Shown here: positions 43,734 through 54,217 of the stretch, piece after piece
Position numbering within the stretch: position 1 is the first letter of the stretch
How the letters are laid out: every line of letters begins with the position of its first letter
Program-made: the position numbers and the translations under genes
Assembly: GCF_014207095.1 (NCBI RefSeq)
Contig: NZ_JACHBG010000005.1
Location: 310,001 to 374,000, forward strand
From: Martinezella lusitana
Lineage (GTDB): Bacteria > Pseudomonadota > Alphaproteobacteria > Rhizobiales > Rhizobiaceae
Direction: 5' to 3'
DNA: 64,000 nt
The notes under the pieces: model-generated
The model's database searches: none
Told to the model about the DNA's origin: nothing
What the model saw: the letters and a program-made list of their open reading frames with translations, nothing else

Positions 43734-45141
43734 ATCGCACACGCCGAAGCATGACCGCATAGAAGCCATCCAGGCCGGAAGCAAAACCATCGGTAAGCGG
43801 CAACATGTCTGGCGTCGTGCGGAAGGCGCCGAGCGGAGAAATCGCCGCTTCGAGGCCCGGCCAGTCGCTTGCTGCGATCGGAACCCGCTCGACATTGTCG
43901 CTGTCGGCAAGAAGGCGCGCGACCAGATCTTCACCCTCCTCGGGATCGAGCGAGCAATTGGAGAAAACGACGATGCCGCCGGGCTTGACGAGTGTCAGCG
44001 CATGACGCAGCAGGCGTTCCTGCAGCGCGGCGAGCTTGGCGATATCCTCCGGTCCCTTGGTCCAGAGCACATCGGGATGGCGGCGTGTCGTTCCGGTCGA
44101 AGAGCAGGGCGCATCGAGAAGGGCCGCATCGAAAAGTTCGTCGGGCTGATATTTGCTCATGTCGGCGCCGACTGTTTCGGCCTCGAAGCCGAGACGCGCC
44201 AGATTGCCGGACAATCTCTTCAGCCGGTTGGCGGACTGATCGAGAGCCGTGACCTTTGCACCTGCGAGAATAAGCTGCGCCGTCTTGCCGCCGGGAGCCG
44301 CGCAGAGATCGACGACCCGCTTGCCGGCGAGCGAGCCGAACAGCTTCGCCGGAATGCTGGCAGCTGCATCCTGAACCCACCATTCGCCCTTATCGAAGCC
44401 TTCAAGCGAGGGAATGGATCCCTCGAAAGCGGCGAGACGCACGCCACCGGTCGGCAGGACCACGCCGTTGAGGCGCTTCGCCCAGCCTTCGGCATCGGAT
44501 TTCACGGTGAGATCGATGGCGGCCGGCTCGAGCTGGGTTTCGGAAATTTTGAGCGCTGCCGCTACCCCATAAGCCGTTTCCAGGCGGGAAAGGAACCAGG
44601 CCGGCATGGCGGGCACACCTGCGACCTTTTCGAGAATGTCCTGCTTTTCCCGCCCGATGCGGCGAAGAATAGCGTTGACCAGCTTGGCAAAGCGGCGATT
44701 GCGCGGGTCGCGGTTGGCCTGTTCGACGGCAAGATCGACGGCTGAATGATCCGGCACATCCAGATAGAGCATCTGCGTCGCACCGACCACGAGGACGTGG
44801 TGCAGGGCGCGGGCGCCTTCCGGCAGCGGTGAATCGAGCAGCGACGAAATCGTCGCCTCGATGCGCGGCAGATGCCGCAGCGCACTGTTCAGGATGGCGC
44901 GCACCAACGCCCGGTCGCTTTCGCCGAGCGCCTTATAGGCGGGATTGCCGCCTTCCGCGTCCAGCATTCCATCAAGCGGCGTCTTGCGATCGATGACGGC
45001 GGCCAGGATCTTCGTCGCCGCGGCTCGCGCCGCAAAACCGGGCTTCGCCGGCGCCGAATCATGCGGCCTGGACTTGTCCGAGCCCTTGCCGGATCTTCTT
45101 CCGTCTTTGTTGAAAGCTTTGTTTTTCGTGTCAGAACTCAA
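43732..45141 (-). CDS. rsmB: 16S rRNA m5C967 methyltransferase
   Basis: Methylates C967 of 16S rRNA. 469 aa: an N-terminal NusB-like RNA-binding domain ([24 protein letters not shown]...), then the SAM-binding RsmB domain with [30 protein letters not shown] and [13 protein letters not shown], containing the two catalytic cysteines. It overlaps htpX by 4 bp at its 5' end, giving an htpX-rsmB operon, and a family 2 repeat begins at its stop. Confidence 0.95.
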   Translation of the reverse strand: MSSDTKNKAFNKDGRRSGKGSDKSRPHDSAPAKPGFAARAAATKILAAVIDRKTPLDGMLDAEGGNPAYKALGESDRALVRAILNSALRHLPRIEATISSLLDSPLPEGARALHHVLVVGATQMLYLDVPDHSAVDLAVEQANRDPRNRRFAKLVNAILRRIGREKQDILEKVAGVPAMPAWFLSRLETAYGVAAALKISETQLEPAAIDLTVKSDAEGWAKRLNGVVLPTGGVRLAAFEGSIPSLEGFDKGEWWVQDAAASIPAKLFGSLAGKRVVDLCAAPGGKTAQLILAGAKVTALDQSANRLKRLSGNLARLGFEAETVGADMSKYQPDELFDAALLDAPCSSTGTTRRHPDVLWTKGPEDIAKLAALQERLLRHALTLVKPGGIVVFSNCSLDPEEGEDLVARLLADSDNVERVPIAASDWPGLEAAISPLGAFRTTPDMLPLTDGFASGLDGFYAVMLRRVR

Positions 45142-46136
45142 GACCAGGGACCCTTCGGCGGTTGTGAACCACCGCGACCCGTATTCGGCACGGAGCGCGA
45201 TTTCCGCTCCGGATTAGCAGTCAAGACCGGCCCCGTCGAGCCAAAGCCCGCAGATGGGCCTGAAGACGGCGCCATCGGCGAGGCACCGCCGCCGCCATAG
45301 CGGGCCATTTCGTGCAGCGCCGCGATGCGGTTTTCCGTATTCGGATGGGTCGAGAACAGATTGTCCATGCGTTCGCCCGACAGCGGGTTGATGATGAACA
45401 TATGCGCCGTTGCCGGATGTCCTTCGGCTTCCTCATTCGGAATATGCGAGGCACCGCGGGCGATCTTGCCGAGCGCCGAGGCAAGCCAAAGCGGATTGCC
45501 GCAGATCTCCGCACCACGACGGTCGGCGGAATATTCGCGCGTTCGGCTGATCGCCATCTGCACCAGCATCGCGGCCAGAGGCGCAACGATCATCGCGGCG
45601 AGAACGCCGACCATGCCGAGCGGATTGTTGTTGTCGCGGCGGCCGCCAAACAGGAAGGCGAAGTTGCCGAGCATGGAAATGGCGCCGGCAAGCGTCGCCG
45701 TAATCGTCATGGTCAGCGTGTCGCGGTTCTGCACATGCGCCAGCTCATGCGCCATCACGCCGGCCACTTCTTCCGGCGTCAGCGCGTGCAGCAAGCCCGT
45801 CGAGGCGGCAACGGCGGCGTTTTCGGGGTTACGGCCCGTGGCAAAGGCGTTCGGCTGCGGGCTGTCGTAGAGATAAACCCTGGGTATCGGCAGGCCGGCA
45901 TTGCGGGCGAGATCGCGAACGATACGGTAGAATTCCGGCGCGCTGCGCTCATCCACCTCCTGCGCACCGTAGGTGGAAAGCACCATGCGATCCGAATTCC
46001 AGTAGGAAAAGAAATTCATGCCGGCAGCGACGACAAATGCGATCAACATGCCCGATTGACCGCCGATGAGATAACCAACGCCCATGAAAAGGGCGGTCAT
46101 GAAGGCAAGCAGCATGGCGGTACGCATGAGATTCAT
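45138..46136 (-). CDS. htpX: Protease HtpX
   Basis: Membrane zinc protease of the CtsR/heat-stress quality-control type that degrades misfolded membrane proteins with FtsH. 332 aa from the ATG at 46136 (GGAGA 8 nt upstream; the frame up to 46166 is not adopted). [10 protein letters not shown] is the HEXXH zinc motif (Glu catalytic), followed by the third ligand Glu in [12 protein letters not shown]. Hydrophobic segments flank it: [20 protein letters not shown] and [20 protein letters not shown]. The C-terminal ~40 residues ([19 protein letters not shown]) are a low-complexity tail. Confidence 0.94.
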   Translation of the reverse strand: MNLMRTAMLLAFMTALFMGVGYLIGGQSGMLIAFVVAAGMNFFSYWNSDRMVLSTYGAQEVDERSAPEFYRIVRDLARNAGLPIPRVYLYDSPQPNAFATGRNPENAAVAASTGLLHALTPEEVAGVMAHELAHVQNRDTLTMTITATLAGAISMLGNFAFLFGGRRDNNNPLGMVGVLAAMIVAPLAAMLVQMAISRTREYSADRRGAEICGNPLWLASALGKIARGASHIPNEEAEGHPATAHMFIINPLSGERMDNLFSTHPNTENRIAALHEMARYGGGGASPMAPSSGPSAGFGSTGPVLTANPERKSRSVPNTGRGGSQPPKGPWS

Positions 46137-46203
46137 CAAAAGGTCTCCAACAGATCTGGCGCCCAAACCTTTTTCTTTGCGGCCGGACGCATTGGAGACG
46201 GAT

Positions 46204-46304
46204 GATTTCAGGTCTAAGAGATCTGAAATCTGAATCCGCTCCGAAATAAAAAACAGAGCATGATGTTACCCGAAAACCGTTCACACTTTTCGGCATCATG
46301 CTCT
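46204..46304. repeat. Two-hairpin repeat, family 2, copy 2
   Basis: GATTTCAGGTC / GATCTGAAATC, TGAATCCGCT, then AGAGCATGATG / CATCATGCTCT (perfect 11-bp arms) around CCGAAAACCGTTCACACTTTTC. It parallels copy 1 (43631-43733) block by block in the same orientation. It lies ~70 bp upstream of the htpX start and ~55 bp before sdhAF4. Confidence 0.85.
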
Positions 46305-46357
46305 ATGATTTGGCTATTCCTCCCCTCATTTCAATATTTCGGAGGTCGCTCGAGACC

Positions 46358-46576
46358 ATGCACCCCGCAGATAACGACAATAAAATCGACATTGAAGACG
46401 GCGATGTCACCCGCAAACCGCTCTCACCCGCCGCTAAGCGCGCCCTTGCCGAAGCCGAGGAGCGCCGCCAGGCGCAGGCCAGTGCAGAGCTGCCCCCGGA
46501 AATCGGCGGCCGCGGCGGCTCCGACCCCGCACGCTTCGGCGACTGGGAGATCAATGGTCGAGCGATCGATTTTTAG
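46358..46576 (+). CDS. Succinate dehydrogenase assembly factor 4 family protein (DUF1674)
   Basis: 72-aa protein beginning MHPADNDNKID and ending GGRGGSDPARFGDWEINGRAIDF, the invariant DUF1674 C-terminus (PTRYGDWE-type). The eukaryotic relatives (SdhAF4) protect the flavoprotein subunit of complex II during assembly. ATG 46358 is used because GGAGGT (46341-46346) lies 11 nt upstream; the upstream frame to 46298 is not adopted. No SDH genes are in this window, so the link to complex II is by family only. Confidence 0.85.
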   Translation: MHPADNDNKIDIEDGDVTRKPLSPAAKRALAEAEERRQAQASAELPPEIGGRGGSDPARFGDWEINGRAIDF

Positions 46577-46654
46577 GGATAGCGGCTGAGATATCTCAAG
46601 CCGGGCGCCGTGCAGAGCAAGCGGTAAGCGCTCAAATTTTCGAAGTACCTTTTG

Positions 46655-46688
46655 AAAAGGCGCCGTACCCAAGGGTATGGCGCCTTTG
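46655..46688. terminator. Bidirectional terminator between sdhAF4 and acs
   Basis: AAAAGGCGCCGTACCC (46655-46670) pairs with GGGTATGGCGCCTTT (46673-46687), A-run and T-run on both sides, so it can stop rightward and leftward transcripts at the convergent ends. Confidence 0.85.
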
Positions 46689-46698
46689 AATTCAGGCC

Positions 46699-48657
46699 TT
46701 AAGCAGCATCCGCCTTGTTCTGGCGGTTTGCGATCAGATCATCGACGACGGCCGGATCGGCGAGCGTCGAGGTATCGCCGAGCGCGCCGAAATCGTCCTC
46801 GGCTATCTTGCGCAGGATGCGGCGCATGATCTTGCCGGAGCGGGTCTTCGGCAGGCCGGGAGTGAACTGGATCTTGTCCGGCGAGGCGATCGGGCCGATT
46901 TCGGTGCGAACATGCTTCACCAGTTCCTGCCGCAGCGCATCCGAGCCTTCCAGGCCGACCATCAGAGTCACGTAGCAATAGATGCCCTGACCCTTGATCG
47001 AGTGTGGGTAACCAACGACAGCCGCTTCCGACACATGTTTGTGCGACACCAGCGCCGATTCCACCTCCGCCGTACCGAGACGGTGGCCCGAGACGTTCAG
47101 CACGTCATCGACACGACCGGTGATCCAGTAATAGCCGTCCTCGTCGCGGCGGCAGCCGTCACCCGTGAAATACTTGCCCTTGTAGGTAGAGAAGTAGGTT
47201 TGGATGAAGCGCTCATGATCGCCATAGACCGTGCGCATCTGGCCCGGCCAGCTGTCGGCGATGACGAGATTGCCGTCCGTGGCGCCTTCCAGCACGTTGC
47301 CTTCGCCGTCCACCAGCTGCGGCTGGACGCCGAAGAAGGGCAGGGTGGCCGAGCCGGGTTTCAGGTCGGTCGCGCCCGGAAGCGGCGTGATCATGTGACC
47401 GCCGGTCTCCGTCTGCCACCAGGTATCGACGATCGGGCAGCGGCTGTCGCCAACCACCTTGTAGTACCATTCCCATGCTTCCGGATTAATCGGTTCGCCG
47501 ACCGTGCCGAGCAGGCGCAGGCTGGAGCGCGAGGCGCGCTTGACGAAATGATCGCCAGCACCCATCAGCGAGCGGATCGCCGTCGGCGCTGTGTAGAAGA
47601 TATTGACCTTGTGCTTGTCGATGACATCCCAGAAGCGGCCCTGATCCGGGTAGTTCGGCACGCCTTCGAACATCAGCGAGGTCGCAGCATTCGCAAGCGG
47701 CCCGTAGACGATGTAGGAGTGGCCAGTGACCCAGCCGACATCGGCCGTGCACCAGTAGATATCGCCGGGGTGATAGTCGAACGTATACTCATGCGTCATC
47801 GCCGCATAGACGAGATAGCCGGCCGTGGTGTGCAGCACGCCCTTCGGCTTGCCGGTGGAACCCGAGGTGTAAAGGATGAAGAGCGGATCTTCGGCCTTCA
47901 TCTTCGCCGGCGGACAATCCGGCTTCGCCTTGGCGGTTTCCTCGTGGTACCAGAGGTCGCGGCCTGCTTCCCAGGCGATCTTGCCGCCGGTACGGCGCAC
48001 GACCAGGACATTCTTGACGGCGACATTCTGCTTGGCGGCGATCTGGATCGCCGTATCGGTATTATCCTTCAGCGGAATGGACTTGCCGCCGCGAACGCCC
48101 TCGTCGCAGGTGATGACGAAGGTGGATTCGCAATCGACGATGCGGCCACCAAGTGCTTCAGGCGAGAAGCCGCCGAAGACGACGGAATGCACAGCGCCGA
48201 TGCGGGCGCAGGCGAGCATGGCATAGGCCGCCTCGGGGATCATCGGCATGTAGATGGTGACGCGGTCGCCCTTCTTGACGCCGTGCTTCTTCAGGACATT
48301 CGCCAGCCGGCAAACCTGATCGTAGAGCTCGTTATACGTGACCTTCCTGTCGATATAGGGGTTGTCACCTTCCCAGATGAAGGCAACGCGATCACCGTGC
48401 TTCTTCAGATGACGGTCGATGCAATTGTAGGAGACGTTGGTGACGCCGTCCTCGAACCATTTAATCGAAACCTTGCCGGTAAACGACGTATTTTTCACCT
48501 TTGTATAAGGCTTGAACCAGTCGATACGCTTGCCATGCTTGCCCCAAAATTTGTCGGGATCCTCGACGCTCTGCTGATACCATTTCTGGTACTTCGCCTC
48601 ATCGATCAAAGCATGTTCCTTGACCGATTTCGTCACCGGATGAATCTTTTCCGACAT
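46699..48657 (-). CDS. acs: Acetyl-CoA synthetase
   Basis: Activates acetate to acetyl-CoA through acetyl-AMP. 652 aa from the ATG at 48657, preceded by AAGGAGGA; an upstream frame to 48693 is not used. AMP-binding motif [20 protein letters not shown]-type loop ([14 protein letters not shown]), [32 protein letters not shown] and the C-terminal RSGKIMRR, whose Lys is the acetylation site controlling activity in this family. It is divergent from the DUF1013 gene across ~220 bp. Confidence 0.97.
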   Translation of the reverse strand: MSEKIHPVTKSVKEHALIDEAKYQKWYQQSVEDPDKFWGKHGKRIDWFKPYTKVKNTSFTGKVSIKWFEDGVTNVSYNCIDRHLKKHGDRVAFIWEGDNPYIDRKVTYNELYDQVCRLANVLKKHGVKKGDRVTIYMPMIPEAAYAMLACARIGAVHSVVFGGFSPEALGGRIVDCESTFVITCDEGVRGGKSIPLKDNTDTAIQIAAKQNVAVKNVLVVRRTGGKIAWEAGRDLWYHEETAKAKPDCPPAKMKAEDPLFILYTSGSTGKPKGVLHTTAGYLVYAAMTHEYTFDYHPGDIYWCTADVGWVTGHSYIVYGPLANAATSLMFEGVPNYPDQGRFWDVIDKHKVNIFYTAPTAIRSLMGAGDHFVKRASRSSLRLLGTVGEPINPEAWEWYYKVVGDSRCPIVDTWWQTETGGHMITPLPGATDLKPGSATLPFFGVQPQLVDGEGNVLEGATDGNLVIADSWPGQMRTVYGDHERFIQTYFSTYKGKYFTGDGCRRDEDGYYWITGRVDDVLNVSGHRLGTAEVESALVSHKHVSEAAVVGYPHSIKGQGIYCYVTLMVGLEGSDALRQELVKHVRTEIGPIASPDKIQFTPGLPKTRSGKIMRRILRKIAEDDFGALGDTSTLADPAVVDDLIANRQNKADAA

Positions 48658-48880
48658 AGTCTCCTCCTTGAACCCTGGCACCCTCTCTCGCAATTATGGG
48701 TGCTCTTTCCGCGCAATCAATAGCAGGTCAAACCATGACAGCAATTGGACAAAGTGCATTTCATGCGCAAAGAATTGCAATTACGCGACACTATCGCTAT
48801 ATAGGGCCGTATTTCCCGGACATTGTGGTGTTACACCCCGGACCGCGACACCGGCGCGGACTGACAGAAGGACTATATCC

Positions 48881-49588
48881 ATGGCTCAACAATTGCTCAT
48901 GCCGAAGGCAACTGCCATCTGGCTTGTCGACAATACGGCCTTGTCATTCGACCAGATCGCGCAGTTCTGCAAGCTGCATCCGCTCGAAGTGAAGGCGATT
49001 GCCGATGGCGAAGCCGCACAGGGCATCAAGGGCCTCGACCCGATCTCGACCGGCCAGCTGACACGCGACGAGATCGCCCGCGCCGAAGGCAATCCGAACC
49101 ACAAGCTGAAGCTCTCCGAGCCGAAGGTTCGCGTGCCGGAATCGAAGCGCCGCGGCCCGCGCTACACCCCGGTTTCCAAGCGCCAGGATCGTCCGAACGC
49201 CATCCTGTGGCTGGTGCGCAACCATCCGGAACTGAAGGATGCGCAGATTTCCCGCCTCGTCGGCACCACGAAGTCGACCATCGAGCAGATCCGCGATCGT
49301 ACGCATTGGAACTCGGCCAACCTGGCGCCAATGGACCCGGTCACACTCGGCCTCTGCAGCCAGATCGACCTCGATATGGAAGTTGAAAAGGCCGCCAAGG
49401 GTCGCCCGCTGCCGACCGCTGCCGAGCTCGGCGCAACGCTACAGCCCGCTCAGGAGACCGAGAAGCTCGGCTTCAGCTATGACCGCGATGACGAGAAGGA
49501 AAAGGAAATCGACGCCGATGCCGTTTTCGCCAAGCTCAAGTCGCTGAAGTCGACGAGCCGCGACGACGAAGACGACGATCAGTTCTAA
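48881..49588 (+). CDS. DUF1013 family protein, putative cell-cycle transcription factor
   Basis: 235-aa protein: AQQLLMPKATAIWLVDNTALSFDQIAQFCKLHPLEVKAIADGE forms an N-terminal HTH-like domain, and RPNAILWLVRNHPELKDAQISRLVGTTKSTIEQIRDRTHW a second one; the C-terminus is acidic (DDEKEKEIDADAVF...DDEDDDQF). Only alpha-proteobacteria carry DUF1013. From memory, an orthologue in Caulobacter has been reported to act as a transcription factor (TrcR); I give that only as a pointer. The ATG at 48881 is chosen because upstream frame to 48668 runs into acs 5' DNA and lacks family similarity. A strong terminator follows. Confidence 0.88.
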   Translation: MAQQLLMPKATAIWLVDNTALSFDQIAQFCKLHPLEVKAIADGEAAQGIKGLDPISTGQLTRDEIARAEGNPNHKLKLSEPKVRVPESKRRGPRYTPVSKRQDRPNAILWLVRNHPELKDAQISRLVGTTKSTIEQIRDRTHWNSANLAPMDPVTLGLCSQIDLDMEVEKAAKGRPLPTAAELGATLQPAQETEKLGFSYDRDDEKEKEIDADAVFAKLKSLKSTSRDDEDDDQF

Positions 49589-49612
49589 GATCCGACAAAG
49601 CGGACATTATGC

Positions 49613-49644
49613 AAAGCCCCGGTCTTCGACCGGGGCTTTTTTCA
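49613..49644 (+). terminator. Terminator after the DUF1013 gene
   Basis: AAAGCCCCGGTC (49613-49624) pairs with GACCGGGGCTTT, loop TTC, followed by TTTTTC. Strong intrinsic terminator 24 bp after the stop. Confidence 0.9.
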
Positions 49645-49726
49645 TGGCATCTCGCAATTGACGACATAACGCTTTTGTTGCGTCCTTATGCAGCAAGACA
49701 ACCACAAGGATATTGTGTAGGCTTCG

Positions 49727-50179
49727 GTGAAACGACCATCGAGAGTTGCATCAGCTATGTCGGTCCTGGCCATTGGATATTACAGCTACGCGTGCGGATT
49801 GATCTTTGCCGTCGCTTCAGCACTGCGGACACGGCGGCGAGTACTTCGGGGGCCTTTCGGGAAATTCGCGATATTCGAGCATATCATACTGCCGATCGTC
49901 TTCGTGATCGTCGGCATCACCATCTACTCGCTTGTCGAAGTCGACAAGCTCATCGTCACCGGCATCATCATCATATTTTCAGCACTGACATTGGTCATGC
50001 TGATGGTCTTTGCGCCGTTCCTCGTTTTGGCATTCGCGTTTCTCGCTTACGCCTTCACCATCTCCTGGGAGGAAATTACCAATATCATCGCCCTGTCGTT
50101 CATTGGCACGACAATAGGAAATGTTATCGGCTATGCGTGGGGAAGCCGGGCAACCCGTGCTGTGGCGCCGCCTAAATAA
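49727..50179 (+). CDS. Small membrane protein, four hydrophobic segments
   Basis: 150-aa frame (GTG 49727; ATG 49757 would give 140 aa). Hydrophobic segments around residues 11-30, 52-70, 76-108 and 120-140, separated by a basic loop (RTRRRVLRGPFG). I cannot assign a family. The overlapping plus-strand frame 49609-50175 is out of phase and composed of Arg/His/Ser-rich shadow sequence, which I reject. It lies between DUF1013 and a convergent YggS gene. Confidence 0.6.
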   Translation: MKRPSRVASAMSVLAIGYYSYACGLIFAVASALRTRRRVLRGPFGKFAIFEHIILPIVFVIVGITIYSLVEVDKLIVTGIIIIFSALTLVMLMVFAPFLVLAFAFLAYAFTISWEEITNIIALSFIGTTIGNVIGYAWGSRATRAVAPPK

Positions 50180-50203
50180 CGCTTTGGAGGGTGTAAGCCT
50201 GCG

Positions 50204-50863
50204 TTATCGCGCCCCGAAGATCGCAGAGCCGACGCGAACGCTTGTTGCGCCGAAGGCGACGGCAATTTCATAGTCGCTCGACATGCCCATGGAGAGTTTT
50301 TCGACGCCGGCCTGCTTGGCAAGCTTTGCCAGCAGGGCAAAATGCGGCCCGGGATTTTCCTCCGCCGGCGGAATGCACATCAGGCCCTCGACCGACAGAC
50401 CAAGTTCCTTGCGGCACAAGCCGACGAAAGCAACCGTATCGTCAGGCGCAATACCTGCCTTTTGCGGCTCCAGCCCGGTATTGACCTGCACGTAGAGCCT
50501 GACGGCTTTATTCTGACGCTTCATTTCGTCAGCCAGAGCCCGAGCGATCTTTTCCCGGTCGATCGTTTCGATGACGTCGAATAGCGCCACGGCATCTGCG
50601 GCCTTATTCGATTGCAGCGGCCCGATCAAGTGCAGCTCGATCCCTGGAGTTTCGGCCTTCAGCTCTGGCCACTTGCTCTGACTCTCCTGCACGCGGTTCT
50701 CGCCAAAGACTCGCTGGCCGGCCGCAATCGCCGGGCGGATCTGATCGGCGTCGAACGTCTTGGAAACGGCAACGAGCTGCACGGAACCGGCTTTTCGGCC
50801 AGCCTGGCGTTCGGCCGCAGCAATATGGGAACGGACTTCGTTCAGACGCTCTTGAAGTTCCAT
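50204..50863 (-). CDS. YggS-family pyridoxal phosphate homeostasis protein
   Basis: Single-domain alanine-racemase-like TIM barrel that binds PLP without known enzyme activity and buffers PLP and amino-acid pools. 219 aa from the ATG at 50863 (GAGG 7 nt upstream). The PLP Lys is in VQLVAVSKTFDADQI, with GENRVQE, LIGPLQSNKA, VQVNTG and EGLMCIPP following, and SMGMSSDYEIAVAFGATSVRVGSAIFG at the C-terminus. The upstream frame to 50983 is not used. Distinct from pdxY at 33 kb. Confidence 0.93.
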   Translation of the reverse strand: MELQERLNEVRSHIAAAERQAGRKAGSVQLVAVSKTFDADQIRPAIAAGQRVFGENRVQESQSKWPELKAETPGIELHLIGPLQSNKAADAVALFDVIETIDREKIARALADEMKRQNKAVRLYVQVNTGLEPQKAGIAPDDTVAFVGLCRKELGLSVEGLMCIPPAEENPGPHFALLAKLAKQAGVEKLSMGMSSDYEIAVAFGATSVRVGSAIFGAR

Positions 50864-51062
50864 CTTTTCGCCTCGATATTTCGCCTGCTTCTCAATCCCT
50901 GCAGTAATGACGAAGGCAGGCTTTGCCAAGGGCGAAAGCGCCCGAATCCGGCTTTGCTTTGCAAGATAAGGCACTTGCTGCACCTGCTAAACTTGACGCT
51001 TGGGTGGTTTCGTGGTGAAGGTCACGCCTTACTCCCCATGATTTTCCGGAATACAAGATCAG

Positions 51063-53693
51063 ATGTCTATCGAACGTTATAATCCGCGCGACGCCGAGCC
51101 CCGCTGGCAGCAAAAATGGAACGAAGAGGAAGTCTTCGTTACCGACAACGCCGATCCGCGCGAGAAATACTACGTTCTAGAGATGTTTCCCTATCCGTCG
51201 GGCCGCATTCACATGGGCCATGTGCGCAACTACGCCATGGGCGATGTCGTTGCTCGCTACAAGCGCGCCCGCGGTTACAACGTGCTGCATCCGATGGGCT
51301 GGGACGCCTTCGGCATGCCGGCGGAAAACGCCGCGCGCGACAACAAGGTGCATCCAAAGGAATGGACCTATCAGAATATCGCCTCGATGCGCACCCAGCT
51401 GAAGGCCATGGGTCTGTCGCTGGACTGGAGCCGCGAATTCGCGACCTGCGACGTCGATTATTACCACCGCCAGCAGATGCTCTTCATCGACATGATGGAG
51501 AAGGGTCTCGTCTACCGCAAGAAGTCCAAGGTCAACTGGGACCCGGTCGACAACACCGTTCTTGCCAATGAGCAGGTCATCGACGGCCGCGGCTGGCGCT
51601 CCGGCGCGCTCGTGGAGCAGCGCGAGCTGACGCAATGGTTCTTCAAGATCACCGAATTCAGCCAGGATCTCCTGGATGCGCTGGATACGCTCGACCATTG
51701 GCCAGAAAAAGTGCGGCTGATGCAGAAGAACTGGATCGGCCGTTCCGAAGGCCTGACCATTCGCTGGGAGATCGTTCCGGAAACCGCACCCAATAGCGAT
51801 CGTGAGATCACGGTCTATACGACGCGTCCGGACACCTTGTTCGGCGCATCCTTCCTCGCAATCTCTGCCGACCATCCTCTGGCCAAGGAAGCCGCAGCCA
51901 AGGACGCGGCTATCGAAGCCTTCTGTGAGGAATGCCGCCGTGCCGGCACCTCGCTGGCTGCGCTCGAAACGGCGGAAAAGAAGGGCATGGACACCGGCAT
52001 CCGCGTCCGCCATCCCTTCGACCCATCTTGGGAACTGCCCGTCTACGTCGCCAACTTCGTGCTGATGGACTACGGTACTGGCGCCATCTTCGGCTGCCCC
52101 TCCGGCGACCAACGCGACCTAGATTTCGCCCGCAAATATGGCCTGCCTGTCGTGCCTGTCGTCATGCCCGCAGATGGTGATGCCACAAGCTTCAGCGTCG
52201 GCGATATCGCCTATGACGGTGGCGGTGTGATGATCAACTCGCGCTTCCTCGACGGCATGAGCACCGACCAGGCCTTCGAAACCGTGGCGACGAAGCTCTC
52301 CGAAACGAGCATCGGCAATGCGCCGCAGGCCGAGCGCAAGGTGAATTTCCGCCTGCGCGACTGGGGTATTTCACGCCAGCGTTATTGGGGCTGCCCGATC
52401 CCGGTCATCCATTGCGATGACTGCGGCGTGCTGCCCGTGCCGAAGCAAGACCTGCCGGTCAGGCTGCCCGACGATGTGACCTTCGATCAGCCCGGAAACC
52501 CGCTGGATCGACATGCCACATGGCGCCATGTCGCTTGCCCGCAATGCGGCAGGGATGCGCGCCGTGAAACGGATACGATGGATACCTTCGTCGATTCGAG
52601 CTGGTATTTCGCCCGCTTCACGGCACCTTGGGAAAATCAACCGACGGATCAGAAGGCCGCCAACCATTGGCTGCCTGTCGATCAGTATATCGGCGGCATC
52701 GAGCACGCGATCCTGCACCTGCTCTATTCGCGCTTCTTCACGCGCGCCATGCGTGAAACCGGCCATCTCGACGTGAAGGAGCCCTTCAAGGGTCTGTTCA
52801 CACAGGGCATGGTGGTGCATGAGACCTACAGCCGCGGCAATGGCCTGACGCGCGAATGGGTGTCGCCGGCCGATCTCAACATTGAGGAGGTGGACGGCCA
52901 ACGCCGCGCCACGCTGCTTTCGACCGGTGAAGACATCACCATCGGCGCCATCGAAAAGATGTCCAAATCAAAGAAGAACGTCGTCGATCCCGACGATATC
53001 ATCGCGTCTTACGGCGCCGATACCGCACGCTTCTTCGTACTCTCCGATTCGCCGCCCGATCGCGACGTCATCTGGTCGGAAGCCGGTGTCGAAGGTGCGC
53101 ACCGTTTCACACAGCGCATGTGGCGCCTCGTATCCGAAGCTGCGGATGCACTAAAGGCAGTTGAATCGAATCCGGCTAAGGATGGTGAGGCGCTGGCAAT
53201 TTCGCAGATCGCTCACCGCACGCTGAAGGCTGTTCAGGGCGACTACGACAAGCTCGCCTTCAACAAGGCCGTGGCCCGCATCTACGAGTTCGTCAATGCG
53301 CTCGCAGCGCCGCTGAGCAAGGTTGCGGCAGGCCAAGCCGATGCTAGCTATCGCTCCGCCGTCCGCGAAGCTGTCGAGATCCTGATTGCGCTCGTTGCGC
53401 CGATCACCCCGCATCTGGCCGAAGAATGCTCGACCGCGCTCGGCAACACTCACATGATCGCCACAAGCGCTTGGCCGGTCTACGACGAAGCACTCGTGAT
53501 CGAAAACGAGATCGTCTATCCCGTCCAGATCAACGGCAAGAAGCGCGCCGAATTGACAATCGCGCGCGATGCAGATCAGAATGCCGTGCAACAGGCCGTG
53601 CTCGCCCTGGATGCCGTCAAGAGCGCATTGAACGGTCAGGCGCCAAAGAAGATCATCGTCGTTCCACAGAGGATCGTGAACATTGTCGTCTGA
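51063..53693 (+). CDS. leuS: Leucyl-tRNA synthetase
   Basis: Class I aminoacyl-tRNA synthetase charging tRNA-Leu, with an editing domain. 876 aa. HIGH-type [13 protein letters not shown] near residue 50; the CP1 editing region (about 230-430, with TRPDTLFGA and [14 protein letters not shown]); the KMSKS motif in [14 protein letters not shown] near residue 635. The lptE frame starts within its last 11 bases, so leuS-lptE-holA is one operon. Confidence 0.98.
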   Translation: MSIERYNPRDAEPRWQQKWNEEEVFVTDNADPREKYYVLEMFPYPSGRIHMGHVRNYAMGDVVARYKRARGYNVLHPMGWDAFGMPAENAARDNKVHPKEWTYQNIASMRTQLKAMGLSLDWSREFATCDVDYYHRQQMLFIDMMEKGLVYRKKSKVNWDPVDNTVLANEQVIDGRGWRSGALVEQRELTQWFFKITEFSQDLLDALDTLDHWPEKVRLMQKNWIGRSEGLTIRWEIVPETAPNSDREITVYTTRPDTLFGASFLAISADHPLAKEAAAKDAAIEAFCEECRRAGTSLAALETAEKKGMDTGIRVRHPFDPSWELPVYVANFVLMDYGTGAIFGCPSGDQRDLDFARKYGLPVVPVVMPADGDATSFSVGDIAYDGGGVMINSRFLDGMSTDQAFETVATKLSETSIGNAPQAERKVNFRLRDWGISRQRYWGCPIPVIHCDDCGVLPVPKQDLPVRLPDDVTFDQPGNPLDRHATWRHVACPQCGRDARRETDTMDTFVDSSWYFARFTAPWENQPTDQKAANHWLPVDQYIGGIEHAILHLLYSRFFTRAMRETGHLDVKEPFKGLFTQGMVVHETYSRGNGLTREWVSPADLNIEEVDGQRRATLLSTGEDITIGAIEKMSKSKKNVVDPDDIIASYGADTARFFVLSDSPPDRDVIWSEAGVEGAHRFTQRMWRLVSEAADALKAVESNPAKDGEALAISQIAHRTLKAVQGDYDKLAFNKAVARIYEFVNALAAPLSKVAAGQADASYRSAVREAVEILIALVAPITPHLAEECSTALGNTHMIATSAWPVYDEALVIENEIVYPVQINGKKRAELTIARDADQNAVQQAVLALDAVKSALNGQAPKKIIVVPQRIVNIVV

Positions 53694-54204
53694 TAGCCTT
53701 TTCAAGTTCGCTCGCATCGCCGGCGTCGCGTCCCTGGTGGCAGTTGCCGGCCTTTTGTCGGCCTGCCAGGTCAAGCCGCTCTATGCCGTCAGCACCGGCG
53801 TGACGCAGAAACTCTCGCAAGTCTCGTTTTCCGAAACGGGCAGCCGCGTCGGCCAGGAGGTGCGTAACCAGCTAATCTTCATCGCCGGACGCGGTGCTGG
53901 CGAGACGAAGACGCCTAGGTACACAGTCGATCTGAGCGTTAGCTCGAGTATAGGTGGTGTTCTTTATCTTCCGTCGTCCGATACGTCTGCCGCCGGCCGC
54001 ACGACCGTTACGGCTTCCTTCGTGCTTAAGGAAAAGGACACTGGTAAGGTACTGAAGTCCAGCACGCGCGCGGTCACGTCGCTCATCGATTTCCCGACGC
54101 AGGAATTCGCCAAGTATCGGGCAATCCTCAACTCGGAAGATCGGGCCGCCCGCGAGGTTGCAGAGATGGTTGCAGCCGATATCGCCGCTGCCCTAAGCCG
54201 GTGA
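53683..54204 (+). CDS. lptE: LPS-assembly lipoprotein LptE
   Basis: Outer-membrane lipoprotein that plugs LptD. 173 aa beginning [17 protein letters not shown] after a TTG start; lipobox LLSAC puts the lipid-bearing Cys at about residue 28. The remaining ~145 residues show the LptE beta-rich pattern ([62 protein letters not shown]). It overlaps leuS by 11 bp and precedes holA by 13 bp, an arrangement common to many bacteria (leuS-lptE-holA). Confidence 0.93.
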   Translation: MSSDSLFKFARIAGVASLVAVAGLLSACQVKPLYAVSTGVTQKLSQVSFSETGSRVGQEVRNQLIFIAGRGAGETKTPRYTVDLSVSSSIGGVLYLPSSDTSAAGRTTVTASFVLKEKDTGKVLKSSTRAVTSLIDFPTQEFAKYRAILNSEDRAAREVAEMVAADIAAALSR

Positions 54205-54217
54205 AAGAGAGCGCGGC

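Noticed and set aside
46912..48723. 603-codon plus-strand frame opposite acs
   Set aside because: acs is unambiguous on the other strand; the frame is shadow-like (Arg, His, Asp and Val-rich) and continues past both acs ends only by chance.
49609..50175. 188-codon frame overlapping the four-segment membrane protein
   Set aside because: It begins inside the DUF1013 terminator region and its sequence is Arg/His-rich, while the 49727 frame shows clean membrane segments.
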